Assembly (NCBI GenBank): GCA_001899765.1 | Contig: MKWM01000012.1 | Location: forward strand, 1-64,000 | Source of the DNA: Thiobacillus sp. 63-78 | GTDB taxonomy: Bacteria; Pseudomonadota; Gammaproteobacteria; Burkholderiales; Thiobacillaceae | DNA length: 64,000 bases | Reading direction: 5' to 3' | In this document: one piece after another, positions 57,601-64,000 of the stretch | Numbering within the stretch: the stretch's first letter is position 1 | Layout: each line of letters opens with the position of its first letter | Made by a program: the position numbers and the translations under genes | The notes under the pieces: model-generated | Seen by the model: only the letters and a program-made list of their open reading frames with translations | Database searches by the model: none | Told to the model about the DNA's origin: nothing

Positions 57601-58057
57601 CAAGGTCGTTGGACACCTGAGCAAGCGCCTCGGTCCGGGTTCCGGCGGCGAGCACCGCGCGCCACTGTATGTGATCGCCGGCGCCGCGCTGGCATCGGCC
57701 TATCGCCTCGACCGTGACAACCGCGATGGCGTCAGGCTGATCCTGCTGGACGAGGCCTTCAACAAGATGGATCCCACCAACATCTCCGCCACCATGCGCT
57801 ATCTGCAGGATCTGGGTCTACAGGTGCTCATGGCCAGCCCCGGCGAGAACCTCGGCGTGCTCACCGCCTACCTGCACCGCTATTACGACATCGCGAAGGA
57901 CGCCGTGCGCAACGTGATCCTGATCAACGGTCACGATGTCACGGAAGAGACGCGGGAAATGTTCATGTCGGACGACCTGGACGCCTTCCCCGATCTCATC
58001 GAGCAGGAAGTCAATCGCATGCGTGGGGCGGGAACGACCGCTACCCAGCCGGCTTGA
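54611..58057 (+). CDS. jetC: Wadjet SMC-like ATPase JetC (MukB analogue)
   Basis: An 1148-residue SMC-type motor. Walker A is GLFGANGSGKSSFLDAVQIA near residue 30. Two long coiled-coil stretches (about 280-480 and 640-830) flank a hinge-like globular region (about 490-620). The C-terminal head has the signature GPGSGGEHRAPLYVIAGAAL and Walker B LILLDEAFNKMD. The ATPase extrudes DNA loops on circular plasmids, so that JetD can cut them. It overlaps jetB (ATGA) and is followed by jetD after seven nt. Confidence 0.95.
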   Translation: MKYLESINLVQFFLYEREHIRVTEITGLFGANGSGKSSFLDAVQIAMFGANSRLMALNAQADENKTTRSIRSYCLGQYGDTPDDRVRPNSNTYITLVWRDSETNKPVSMGVCIYASKDREQHDVLGRYLLPDVELTLGDHLETVDGKEKPREWAAFKQQLMQRSKVSGDECLFQEAERYIRACLLELRGSGGTPSYDAFVRAFRFALRMRFDKTVDEIVRNDVLESRPTNIKKFKDVTDSFRRLAEMVAHVEKKIVDGTAVHDAFDNAAKASRKAVTWKALGLDAAREHANQAKEQCEHAQQEAQEAFETADKTLRDLKEKQGAAEEKAAHYRGLREQHGSHADYAGLESQIIEHRNRAARNTKGISDQLSQFRLLLKKAADAGVLKEEITRTLLDESQRLASLLEQFDQADWAAIDGHLGTAVEAAQNALRVLTDITSTLNAQLETANGELQLAKESLARVKQGKAPLSQNVETLMRELRDEGINPVAVCDVVRITKKEWQPAIEAYLAGNLQALLVREHEERRAFEVYCGLPEKRVVYGAKIVMESRQQVGRHPEPGSVAELIEGTDPAAEAYLRGLFGDMVCATTTAQAMERGKRTLTQDGMLVGKGTIERLKPVIEGDLRIGRDGGGQHLQAAEARHTACAKEVSRLAAEKQKLAALASVLHNIPPEDQARMYLKRFWDEADSAESNVSALQSKLQGAADKEYVALGEQEKQWSDEAKKLGEAVTDASGKRGIAENAMSERQKDVEAAAAKLTTASEAAEEARQDPEYDADYASPHWDVVLEKHGDSYEAMATYCETKRGEALREVTREVTKGSNLLGDFVSKYREQASEAVVEDWRKGQAWIADILKRLQDTELLDFKAQMENAYKVSQETFRNDVALALSQSIDALDMTMDQLNRVLKNCPAFTNGERYQFKRVVRLHFKQLLDFVKNIASFGPQEDLLGGAGEIPAQFKELLEDKIAPGAGSVKSPLDDYREFYEFDVEIIRDDPLTGKPKVVGHLSKRLGPGSGGEHRAPLYVIAGAALASAYRLDRDNRDGVRLILLDEAFNKMDPTNISATMRYLQDLGLQVLMASPGENLGVLTAYLHRYYDIAKDAVRNVILINGHDVTEETREMFMSDDLDAFPDLIEQEVNRMRGAGTTATQPA

Positions 58058-58064
58058 TCGTCAC

Positions 58065-59237
58065 ATGGACGCAAAGGCCCGTAACGCCCTCACGAAACTG
58101 CTGGAGGCTGGCAATCGCGCGACGGCAGGTGTTCGCGCGACACCGCCGGCGCTGACCCGGTCCCAATTGGCCGATTACCAGGCCACACGTTCGCTGGCCG
58201 ACAAGGAGGCATTCGAGGCTGCGATGAAGGCGGCCCGAGCCGAAGGCGCCGTGGCTCTCACCTGGGAAAAGGGCTTGGGCGAGGAAGGGTTTATCCAACG
58301 CGTCGAACTGATCGACCTCGATGCCCTGGCGAAACTGCTCGGCGTGGAGACCGCCGCGAGCCGCCTTGAGAGGGCTGCCGCGCAGCTCGCCGATCTGCTG
58401 ACGGGTTTCCCGGTCCTGACGGACGTGCTGGCGCGCTGGGCAAGCCTGAAGAAAGTTCGCACCTACGGCCCAGAGGACGCCCAGGACTGGGCTGATGCCG
58501 CCCGCGTCATCCAGTTCATGACCTCGGCCCGTGAAAACAGGGCGGTTGACGAGCCAATCCGTGAAGTCAGCGCGCGATTGTTCAAGGACAGCAAACGCAT
58601 CGAGAAACTGGCAGCGCCGGTCGATGTGCTGCTGACAGGCGATGTGGATGCGGAGCCTCGAGAAGCGCATGACGTATGGCAGGAAATCGGCCTGTTCCGC
58701 GAAGAACAGCCCGTCCGCATGGCCGGCCGGGTGGTAGTTGCGCGAACCCACGTCACTGAAATTCTGGATGAGCCGTATGGAGCTTTCTCCGCGCCTTCCG
58801 TCATCGGGCTGGCCAGCCAGCCAAAGCTGGTCATGACCATCGAAAACCAGACCACCTTCCACAGCGAAGCGCGGCGCCGCTGCGACGAGGACATCCTGCT
58901 CATCTATACGGCCGGCATGCCCACACCCGCCTGGCGGGCAATGTACGTCCGCTTGCTCAAGGGCTTGCCGCCGGAGATGCCGGTCTATCACTTCGGGGAC
59001 ATCGACGAAGGTGGATTCCGGATAGCGGCCATCCTGGCACTCGACGCGCAATCAGCCGGGCACATCCTGCAACCATGGAAAATGCATCCTGACGACGTTC
59101 CGGAAGAACGACGGGTTGAGGCCAGCAAGCACACGCTTGAACGAATCCAGCGGTTCGCGAGTGCGGCAGGTTGGGATGAGCTTGGAAGAGAAGTCGCTAA
59201 AGCCGGGTTCACGGTTGAACAGGAAGCGTTAAGGTAG
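58065..59237 (+). CDS. jetD: Wadjet nuclease subunit JetD (Toprim, Spo11/TopoVI-like)
   Basis: A 390-residue protein. The N-terminal part has the DUF3322-like wHTH region (LTWEKGLGEEGFIQRVEL, LARWASLKKVRTY). The C-terminal DUF2220/Toprim part has the catalytic glutamate in TIENQTTFHSEA and the acidic pair in YHFGDIDEGGFRIAAIL. JetD is the plasmid-cutting subunit of Wadjet. The catalytic acids are present, so the system looks complete and active. The frame extends upstream into jetC; the ATG at 58065 is the natural start. Confidence 0.93.
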   Translation: MDAKARNALTKLLEAGNRATAGVRATPPALTRSQLADYQATRSLADKEAFEAAMKAARAEGAVALTWEKGLGEEGFIQRVELIDLDALAKLLGVETAASRLERAAAQLADLLTGFPVLTDVLARWASLKKVRTYGPEDAQDWADAARVIQFMTSARENRAVDEPIREVSARLFKDSKRIEKLAAPVDVLLTGDVDAEPREAHDVWQEIGLFREEQPVRMAGRVVVARTHVTEILDEPYGAFSAPSVIGLASQPKLVMTIENQTTFHSEARRRCDEDILLIYTAGMPTPAWRAMYVRLLKGLPPEMPVYHFGDIDEGGFRIAAILALDAQSAGHILQPWKMHPDDVPEERRVEASKHTLERIQRFASAAGWDELGREVAKAGFTVEQEALR

Positions 59238-59755
59238 CTCCCGGCTTCGTACTTCAGGGCTACAACGACCAGTTTGAAGCCCTGCTTTTTCAGACACTCC
59301 AACTTGTCGGCATATTCCAGTGAATTACGCCACCAGTTCTGATTCAAACCCGCCACTGATTTCCAGTCCAAATCCGCCACATGAAACAACAGCTTCATCC
59401 AGCCGTCGAATGTCCCATTGCTGCAAGAGCGGAAGCTCATGTCGCTGACTACGACGGGCTCTTCCTCGGCTTTTGCTGCCGGCAGGTTCGGAGCCAATTT
59501 GGTCCGTTATATGGACTTGAGCAGTCACTGATCAGGAATTCACGCCGAACGACTGCTTACTAGTACGGCGAACACATACTCTCTACCTAATATCGGACGC
59601 CCATTGCTAATGGTACGGACGTTCGCTTCAATCGTGCAGCCCTTATCAATCTTGATTTAGCGTACCGCGAACGCGAAGTCGTGGCGCAGCTGTGCGTACA
59701 GGCCCCGTCATTTTGCATGACAGAAAAGGGACACGGTGCCAGATTTGCATCGACT
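59238..59755. other. Non-coding or decayed stretch after jetD
   Basis: No supported gene. On the minus strand (about 59240-59497) the translation is protein-like (WMKLLFHVADLDWKSV, LNQNWWRNSLEYADKL, KQGFKLVVVALKYEAG) and may be the remnant of an interrupted gene that runs out inside jetD. I do not recognise its family. No terminator hairpin with a T-run was seen. Confidence 0.3.
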
Positions 59756-59783
59756 TTGTGCAGCGTTTGGATACAAGGATAAT
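59756..59783 (+). promoter_or_regulatory. Possible promoter of the three-gene operon
   Basis: TTGTGC (59756-59761) and GATAAT (59778-59783) with a 16-bp spacer. A start near 59790 would give a leader of about 24 nt carrying AGGGAGG (59803-59809). Confidence 0.4.
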
Positions 59784-59813
59784 GAGGTCAAATTTAAAGC
59801 ATAGGGAGGCAAC

Positions 59814-60812
59814 TTGGCAGAAACCAACCCGACCGCGCAGATGGCGGTCAAACTTTCGGACGAAGTGTTCTCAGAGTTCTTCTGGGAAAGAGTTGGCCCT
59901 ATAGACCAAAACTGGCCATGTGAAGACCAAGAACACCACGGCGTCGATACCCATCCCGCTGACGTCGTCTTCTACTACGATGAGCCGTACTCGCTTAAGC
60001 GGACCTTTGTGCACTGTGATCTGAAGAGCTACGCGAAAACCACCATCACTGCCGCAGCCGTTCATGGTGCAATTGAGAGTCTGGCGAAGCAGATCGCATG
60101 CGCCGAGAAGAGCGAGAAATGGCGTGACCTGTACATGCATGGCAATGTAACGCCTGAGGTCTGCGGGCTCTTGTTTGTATACAACCACGATGGTGGGTAT
60201 GAGAAAGATTTTTCCACACACCTTGCCACCCTCAAGAGGGAAAGGCTGCCGCTCCCGAAGGGCTCACGCCTGTTCATCCTTGGGCCAGCGGACATCTTCT
60301 GGCTAGATAATGTCAGGTACGACATTCGACAGCTTCGTGGTGCTGCGGCGGGAACCACGCTACCACCTGCGGCGCAATGCAAGTACTTCTATCCGCAGCT
60401 TGATGGGCGCGCGAACCTCCAACCCGAGAAGGCTCGTGCAGCGACACTTGAGATGTTGACTTCGCCTTGGATCGCACTTGAGTACAAGCACGGCCATAAC
60501 TACTCGCAACGTGGATTCGTAGTCTACTACCGTCGCAGCGGCAGCACTGAAGAGGAGTTCATGTATCTTCTAGACTATCTGCGACGATACAACGTACTCA
60601 ATGAGGCGACGAAAGTCGAGGTGCGGATGCTTGATGGAGACGTCGCCGCGGCCGCTCGCTTCCAAAAAGCCCAGCATCGCTACATAGAGGGCCTTGGAGA
60701 CGACGCTGAGGCGACTGAGCTAGCCGTCAAGGTGAAGGACATTAAGTTCGCCAAGATGACCCAAACTATCACTGATTTCTCCACGATTGATATTGGGATG
60801 GACTATGCGTGA
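59814..60812 (+). CDS. PD-(D/E)XK nuclease-like protein, gene A of an unknown operon
   Basis: A 332-residue protein starting at a TTG with strong AGGGAGG four nt upstream; an ATG at 59841 is the alternative. Near the N-terminus an acidic helix (LSDEVFSEFFWE) precedes HPADVVFYYDEP and FVHCDLKSYAKT, giving Asp50 and Asp69-x-Lys71. This spacing matches the core of PD-(D/E)XK nucleases. The remainder includes GLLFVYNHDGGYEKDF and RLFILGPADIFWLDN, a pattern seen in nucleases of defence loci, but I cannot name the family. It overlaps gene B by eight nt. Third-base usage is visibly less GC-biased than in nuo or the che genes, suggesting acquisition. Confidence 0.75.
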   Translation: MAETNPTAQMAVKLSDEVFSEFFWERVGPIDQNWPCEDQEHHGVDTHPADVVFYYDEPYSLKRTFVHCDLKSYAKTTITAAAVHGAIESLAKQIACAEKSEKWRDLYMHGNVTPEVCGLLFVYNHDGGYEKDFSTHLATLKRERLPLPKGSRLFILGPADIFWLDNVRYDIRQLRGAAAGTTLPPAAQCKYFYPQLDGRANLQPEKARAATLEMLTSPWIALEYKHGHNYSQRGFVVYYRRSGSTEEEFMYLLDYLRRYNVLNEATKVEVRMLDGDVAAAARFQKAQHRYIEGLGDDAEATELAVKVKDIKFAKMTQTITDFSTIDIGMDYA

Positions 60813-61935
60813 TCTGAGCCAGCTGTACTATGCAACGAATCGAGAGATTCGCGATCTCCTCTTATCTGGCAAGCAGCGTATCACCGAGAACGTCCTCCTT
60901 GAACTTCTGAGAGACCGCGGAATGCTCTGCTCACCAGATGAGCCGCGCGATGCTCTTGTTGAACGTCTATCGATGTTGACCCACGACTACACGGACGTAT
61001 GTGGACTGCTTGAGCGTCGCGAATCTCCACGCCGTGGAGAAAAGACATCCACAATTTCAATTGATATACCTCTTACGCCTGAGGAACTGAAGGAGTTCAT
61101 CGAGGAGTACCAGAAGGACGAATCAAACGAGAAGGTCACCCACTACAAGAAGAGCACCGACGAGTTCGTCATGAACGTGACGTACTTCGACCCCGACTAT
61201 TCCAAGACACGCCTTCTTCAATGGCAAGAGCGGAACGCGACCATCGAATTTGTGAAGAAGGACGGCCGCACAGAACTGCGGTTGCCGGCAACGGACAAGG
61301 CGCGAGCAATCGTAGACAACATTAAGGAACGAGTCGAAGCGAAGAAGAAGATGCCGGTGACGCTTGAAGAGATCGAACTGACAAACCTCACATCAGCCGA
61401 AGACCGAACGACTTTTTTCACTAAGCTTATATCCTCGCTGCCGCACTTTCCACTCGAGAACGTCTCACGTCTGCGTGTAGCCCACTCCAAAAGCAAGGAT
61501 CTGAGTGAAGACTTGGACATTGAGGACGAAGAGGTAGAGGATGCCGCGGAAAAGATGCTTGGCGTGGTTGAAAACGTTGCCCTGTCCGGAGAAAACCTAG
61601 TCGCATCTGAGATGTATCAGGAGCTGAAGGAAAAGGGCTTCTACATAACCTCCATCACCTGGAGAGCTCGCCAAAACAAGGACCCATACACAATAGTCGA
61701 GTTCGATGCAGGATTCGAAGACAAGGAAGACGCCAAACGATTCAGGTACTCCGTGCATGGGGTTCTTCGCCTCAAGCACGGCACGTATACAAAGCACCTT
61801 CGGCAGGTTGATGATGACGAGAAGGCAAAGCTTCTCGGGCTGATCGAGGAGACAGCTCGAAAGGTGCTTGAGGAGCTACTGGCCGTAACTCAAGTGGCAC
61901 CAGATGCGGCTGAGCAAGCCGATGGGGGAGTCTAA
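60805..61935 (+). CDS. Unknown protein with a SAP-like N-terminus, gene B
   Basis: A 376-residue protein. Residues 27-58 (ITENVLLELLRDRGMLCS, ALVERLSML) resemble a SAP/HeH-type helix-extension-helix motif that can bind DNA. The rest is rich in Lys, Glu and Asp, with predicted mixed alpha/beta blocks (TISIDIPLTPEELKEFIEEY; KTRLLQWQERNATIEFVKK; FYITSITWRARQNKDPY) and no enzyme motif I recognise. It overlaps gene A by eight nt and gene C by one (TAATG), so the three are translationally coupled. The function is likely tied to gene A, for example as a DNA-recognition or regulatory partner. Confidence 0.75.
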   Translation: MRDLSQLYYATNREIRDLLLSGKQRITENVLLELLRDRGMLCSPDEPRDALVERLSMLTHDYTDVCGLLERRESPRRGEKTSTISIDIPLTPEELKEFIEEYQKDESNEKVTHYKKSTDEFVMNVTYFDPDYSKTRLLQWQERNATIEFVKKDGRTELRLPATDKARAIVDNIKERVEAKKKMPVTLEEIELTNLTSAEDRTTFFTKLISSLPHFPLENVSRLRVAHSKSKDLSEDLDIEDEEVEDAAEKMLGVVENVALSGENLVASEMYQELKEKGFYITSITWRARQNKDPYTIVEFDAGFEDKEDAKRFRYSVHGVLRLKHGTYTKHLRQVDDDEKAKLLGLIEETARKVLEELLAVTQVAPDAAEQADGGV

Positions 61936-62648
61936 TGAAGAGATATCGTTGGCTACGAGCCAAATGGCCTATCTCAATGCGGGTTCTTGCAAAGCGTCTC
62001 AAGGCGAATGGATTCGATGATGGCAAGACGAACGGATTCGTCCTTGACAGAGTCAGAGATGATTTCCTTGAGGCCAGATTCATTGAGCGAGTGGAATATG
62101 ACGACACCATCGTCGATCCGTTCGGCAAGGAAATTTCATTCCATCGAATCGATTACAAGCAGTGCGAGTTTCGCGCAACCGTCGATGGCCCTGGACTGGA
62201 GCTCGTAAACGCACCTCGGGTGATACAAGCAACAATAAGCGGGCTAGCAGAAGCTTCTGAATTTGGCTTGGCCATCGGACCACTGAATCTGAATGTTCTG
62301 GCTTGGGCCAAGGGCATCCAGCGCCTCATGAACGATGGAGGTATTGTTGATTCCGTTCAAATTGGCGCAATTGAGCTCGCGCCTGGGATCACCGCGAAGG
62401 CGTTGATTAGAGGAACGACGGACGTTCTCGCTGCGAGTAACCGCTTTGTCGATGGCAAAAAGCACGAAATTGAGAAAGTTCAGCTTAAAATTCCAGGCTC
62501 AAGAAGAACCACGATCATACTGGCAAGCAACGGCACCGCCCGAATTGACTCTGACGCACCGTCAGATACTGTGGTGTCGATTCGGGCTGCGCTTCAAGAA
62601 TTGCTTCGTAAATCGCCCGGACCCATGGTTCTCTCTATTAGCTCTTAG
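61935..62648 (+). CDS. Unknown protein, gene C of the operon
   Basis: A 237-residue protein starting MKRYRWLRAKWPISMRV. The first third (about 5-60) contains a helical block (LAKRLKANGFDDGKTNGFV, RVRDDFLEARFIERVEY). The middle resembles a beta-rich domain (FRATVDGPGLELVNAPRV; VDSVQIGAIELAPGITAK), and the end is RAALQELLRKSPGPMV. No known family or catalytic motif is evident. It overlaps gene B by one base, and its TAG falls exactly at the junction where the attC-type cassette appears to begin. Confidence 0.72.
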   Translation: MKRYRWLRAKWPISMRVLAKRLKANGFDDGKTNGFVLDRVRDDFLEARFIERVEYDDTIVDPFGKEISFHRIDYKQCEFRATVDGPGLELVNAPRVIQATISGLAEASEFGLAIGPLNLNVLAWAKGIQRLMNDGGIVDSVQIGAIELAPGITAKALIRGTTDVLAASNRFVDGKKHEIEKVQLKIPGSRRTTIILASNGTARIDSDAPSDTVVSIRAALQELLRKSPGPMVLSISS

Positions 62649-63547
62649 GGCACTACAACATGCCTGCTCCGCTCACCGATGCCGTGATAATTGCCGTAGC
62701 GCGTCTCGTTGACGACGCACAGACCGAGACACGCGAGCCTAGCCACTCGGATATCGAGTTTCAGATTCAACGGTCGCGGCTTACCGCTGGCGATCCAAAA
62801 GCACAAGGTCAGTTAGTTGGAAAAGCGAAGCGTGTGCTGGGTACGCTCAATTGGGCACTGGACAACAACGCCGCTGCGGGCGAATCTCTCGTTGAAAACC
62901 TAATTTCCCTCGTTCGCGGCTGCGGGGGTTCCGGCCTGCCTCGCCGAACTTTGTCGGTTCCGAGGCCATAGAAAATGCAATCGCTGCATTTCGTTCCGAG
63001 GGTTTCGTTTTAACAAGCGACGGCGATCTGCACGCCGTCGTTCTTGAAAACCTGTCCGGTGCTGCACTTACCGACGCGCTTTATGCATATGTTCGCCGCG
63101 CCAAGCGCGGCGCTGACGACGCAGCTCTACTTACTGGAACTGGCAAAGATCTTCTTGAGGCAACCGCCGCTCACATTCTTGTTGAAAGATTTGGCTCCTA
63201 CCCTCGTGGCGCCAATTTCGAGGGTCTTCTTGGCCAAGCCTATGTGGCAATGGGGCTGGTAACTCCTCAGCATCCAGTCCAACCAGGTGAGGCGCCCCAA
63301 CGAAGAATTGAGAGGTCGATGTTTGATCTCGCTTGTTCTGTAAACGCCTTGCGGAATAAGGCTGGCACTGGTCACGGCCGTCCCTGGCTTGCGAACGTCA
63401 CCGACACTGAAGCAAGGGCGGCCATTCAATTCATGGGCACCATCGCAGAGTGGCTGCTGTATGCACATGGCAAACGGTAGTGCTCTAACCCTTCGGCCGA
63501 CACGGACGCTGCGCGATAAAAGTCGCGCAGCGCCGGTTACCTCCACG
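62645..63547 (+). mobile_element. Candidate integron gene cassette with the Abi_C gene
   Basis: The 903-bp segment starts TTAGGGC (62645-62651), carries one gene 15 nt later and ends in an attC-like site. If circularised, its own R' (G+TTAGGGC) would pair with the R'' GCTCTAAC at its end with a single G-T wobble, as required for an attC. Against the idea, the base before the start is C instead of the usual G, and no integrase is in the window. Confidence 0.5.
62660..63480 (+). pseudogene. Abi_C-domain abortive infection protein, frameshifted
   Basis: The first part (62660-62971) encodes MPAPLTDAVIIAVARLV up to LISLVRGCGG and then stops. One base added at the G5T2 run at 62924-62930 joins it in frame with FRPASPNFVGSEAIENAIAA and the Abi_C domain (LLTGTGKDLLEATAAHIL, MFDLACSVNALRNKAGTGHG) to the stop at 63480, about 273 residues in all. 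Abi_C proteins often carry HEPN-like domains, and the RNKAGTGHG motif matches that class. It may be a true mutation, a sequencing error, or a -1 frameshift site. The gene fills a cassette-like segment. Confidence 0.8.
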
Positions 63548-63553
63548 TTATGC
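63481..63553 (+). other. attC-like recombination site
   Basis: CTCTAAC (R'' like) begins it and GTTATGC (R' like) ends it, 73 bp in all. Inside is a 9-bp stem GCTGCGCGA/TCGCGCAGC with loop TAAAAG. The L'-like arm GCCGGTTACCTCCAC before GTTATGC resembles arms of known chromosomal attC sites. The lower outer stem is imperfect with a bulged A, as expected for attC. The preceding stop codon is directly adjacent. A plain stem-loop terminator is the alternative, but there is no T-run. Confidence 0.55.
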
Positions 63554-63578
63554 GTCACCACCGCCCGACTCGTAGCAA

Positions 63579-64000
63579 ATGGCTGAACTGCTCGAATTCG
63601 AGACTAAGCGCCTCCGCTTGCGGCAGTGGAAAGTGGCCGACCGTGATCCTTTCGCTGCCCTCAACTCAGACCCAAGAGTCATGGAGTTTTTTCCATCGCC
63701 GCTCACGCGTGCCGAGAGTGACGCAATGGCCAATCGCTGCGAGTCGCTCATCCACGAGCGCGGCTGGGGCTTTTGGGCGGCCGAATTGACGACAAACGGC
63801 AGGTTCATTGGGTTTGTCGGCCTCCACACACCGTCCGCTCAATTCCCATTTTCGCCTTGCGTGGAGGTCGGTTGGCGTCTTGCCTATGAGCACTGGGGGA
63901 AGGGGTTGGCATCGGAAGCCGCAAAGGAAGCTGTTCGTGTCGGTTTCCATTCACTCGGCCTACGAGAAATCGTGTCCTTCGCCGCCGTTGGAAACAACAG
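63579..64000 (+). CDS. GNAT-family acetyltransferase (RimJ/RimL type), cut by the window end
   Basis: Partial: 140 codons without a stop. It starts MAELLEFETKRLRLRQW, typical for RimJ/RimL N-acetyltransferases, with FFPSPLTRAESDAMANR and GFWAAELTTNGRFIGFVG. The acetyl-CoA-binding region begins VGWRLAYEHWGKGLASEA. The substrate is unknown; such genes are common in integron cassette arrays, and this one begins 31 nt after the attC-like crossover point. Confidence 0.9.
   Translation, partial: MAELLEFETKRLRLRQWKVADRDPFAALNSDPRVMEFFPSPLTRAESDAMANRCESLIHERGWGFWAAELTTNGRFIGFVGLHTPSAQFPFSPCVEVGWRLAYEHWGKGLASEAAKEAVRVGFHSLGLREIVSFAAVGNN

Noticed and set aside
55613..57655. Minus-strand frame of 680 codons opposite jetC
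   Set aside because: Shadow of the SMC-like gene; no independent start signal or domain.
63495..63540. Stem-loop as a rho-independent terminator after the Abi_C gene
   Set aside because: The 9-bp stem is good, but no T-run follows, and the flanking R''/R' signature favours an attC-like site.
1..64000. CRISPR array, tRNA or rRNA genes, prophage structural genes
   Set aside because: No regularly spaced repeats, no cloverleaf-like sequence and no capsid, portal or tail genes were found. The defence genes alone do not show a prophage.

Overview
The window reads as the chromosome of a GC-rich betaproteobacterium. The evidence is a complete 14-gene nuoA-N operon with separate nuoC and nuoD, followed by a DUF2818-type membrane protein gene, plus a chemosensory cluster and mutS of betaproteobacterial character. 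A Nitrosomonadales-like host is plausible, but the sequence alone does not fix the genus. No rRNA gene, tRNA gene or CRISPR array was found.

Region 1 (441-22617, all + strand) is a large signalling cluster. It holds a multi-PAS histidine kinase with a NarL-type regulator, a degenerate stand-alone receiver, a chemosensory set (soluble-type MCP, CheY, STAS protein, CheA, transmembrane MCP, CheW, CheR, CheD, CheB), a MASE3-PAS-GGDEF-EAL-REC protein, a Cache/PAS histidine kinase, and a partner-switching pair (STAS protein plus REC-PP2C-kinase protein, HsbA/HsbR-like). No flagellar or pilus gene is present, so the output is uncertain; the content points to c-di-GMP or partner-switch control of motility or attachment.

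Region 2 (22618-38309, + strand) begins with a decayed IS4-family transposase tail and an AT-rich promoter region. The respiratory complex I operon nuoA-N follows, mostly with 1-4 nt overlaps, then the DUF2818 protein and a small S4-domain protein. The nuoI-nuoJ gap carries a long, nearly perfect inverted repeat that takes the place of a Shine-Dalgarno sequence for nuoJ.

Region 3 (38344-41968, - strand) holds a SAM methyltransferase, a small cysteine-containing protein and mutS.

Region 4 (about 42200-64000) is a defence island. In order it contains: an internally deleted IS3 remnant; an AbiEi/AbiEii toxin-antitoxin pair with a recognisable promoter/operator; an XRE protein; a complete type II CBASS operon on the - strand (DUF2188 protein, patatin CapV, DncV-like cyclase, E1-E2 Cap2, JAB Cap3); a divergent XRE + ImmA/IrrE peptidase pair resembling CapH/CapP regulators; a WYL repressor overlapping a complete Wadjet jetABCD operon; a three-gene operon of unknown type whose first protein has a PD-(D/E)XK-like motif; and a frameshifted Abi_C gene that looks like an integron cassette because an attC-like site follows it. 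A GNAT gene runs off the window end.

The strongest candidates for something undescribed are the three-gene operon at 59814-62648, the regulatory architecture around CBASS and Wadjet, and the attC-bounded Abi_C cassette.
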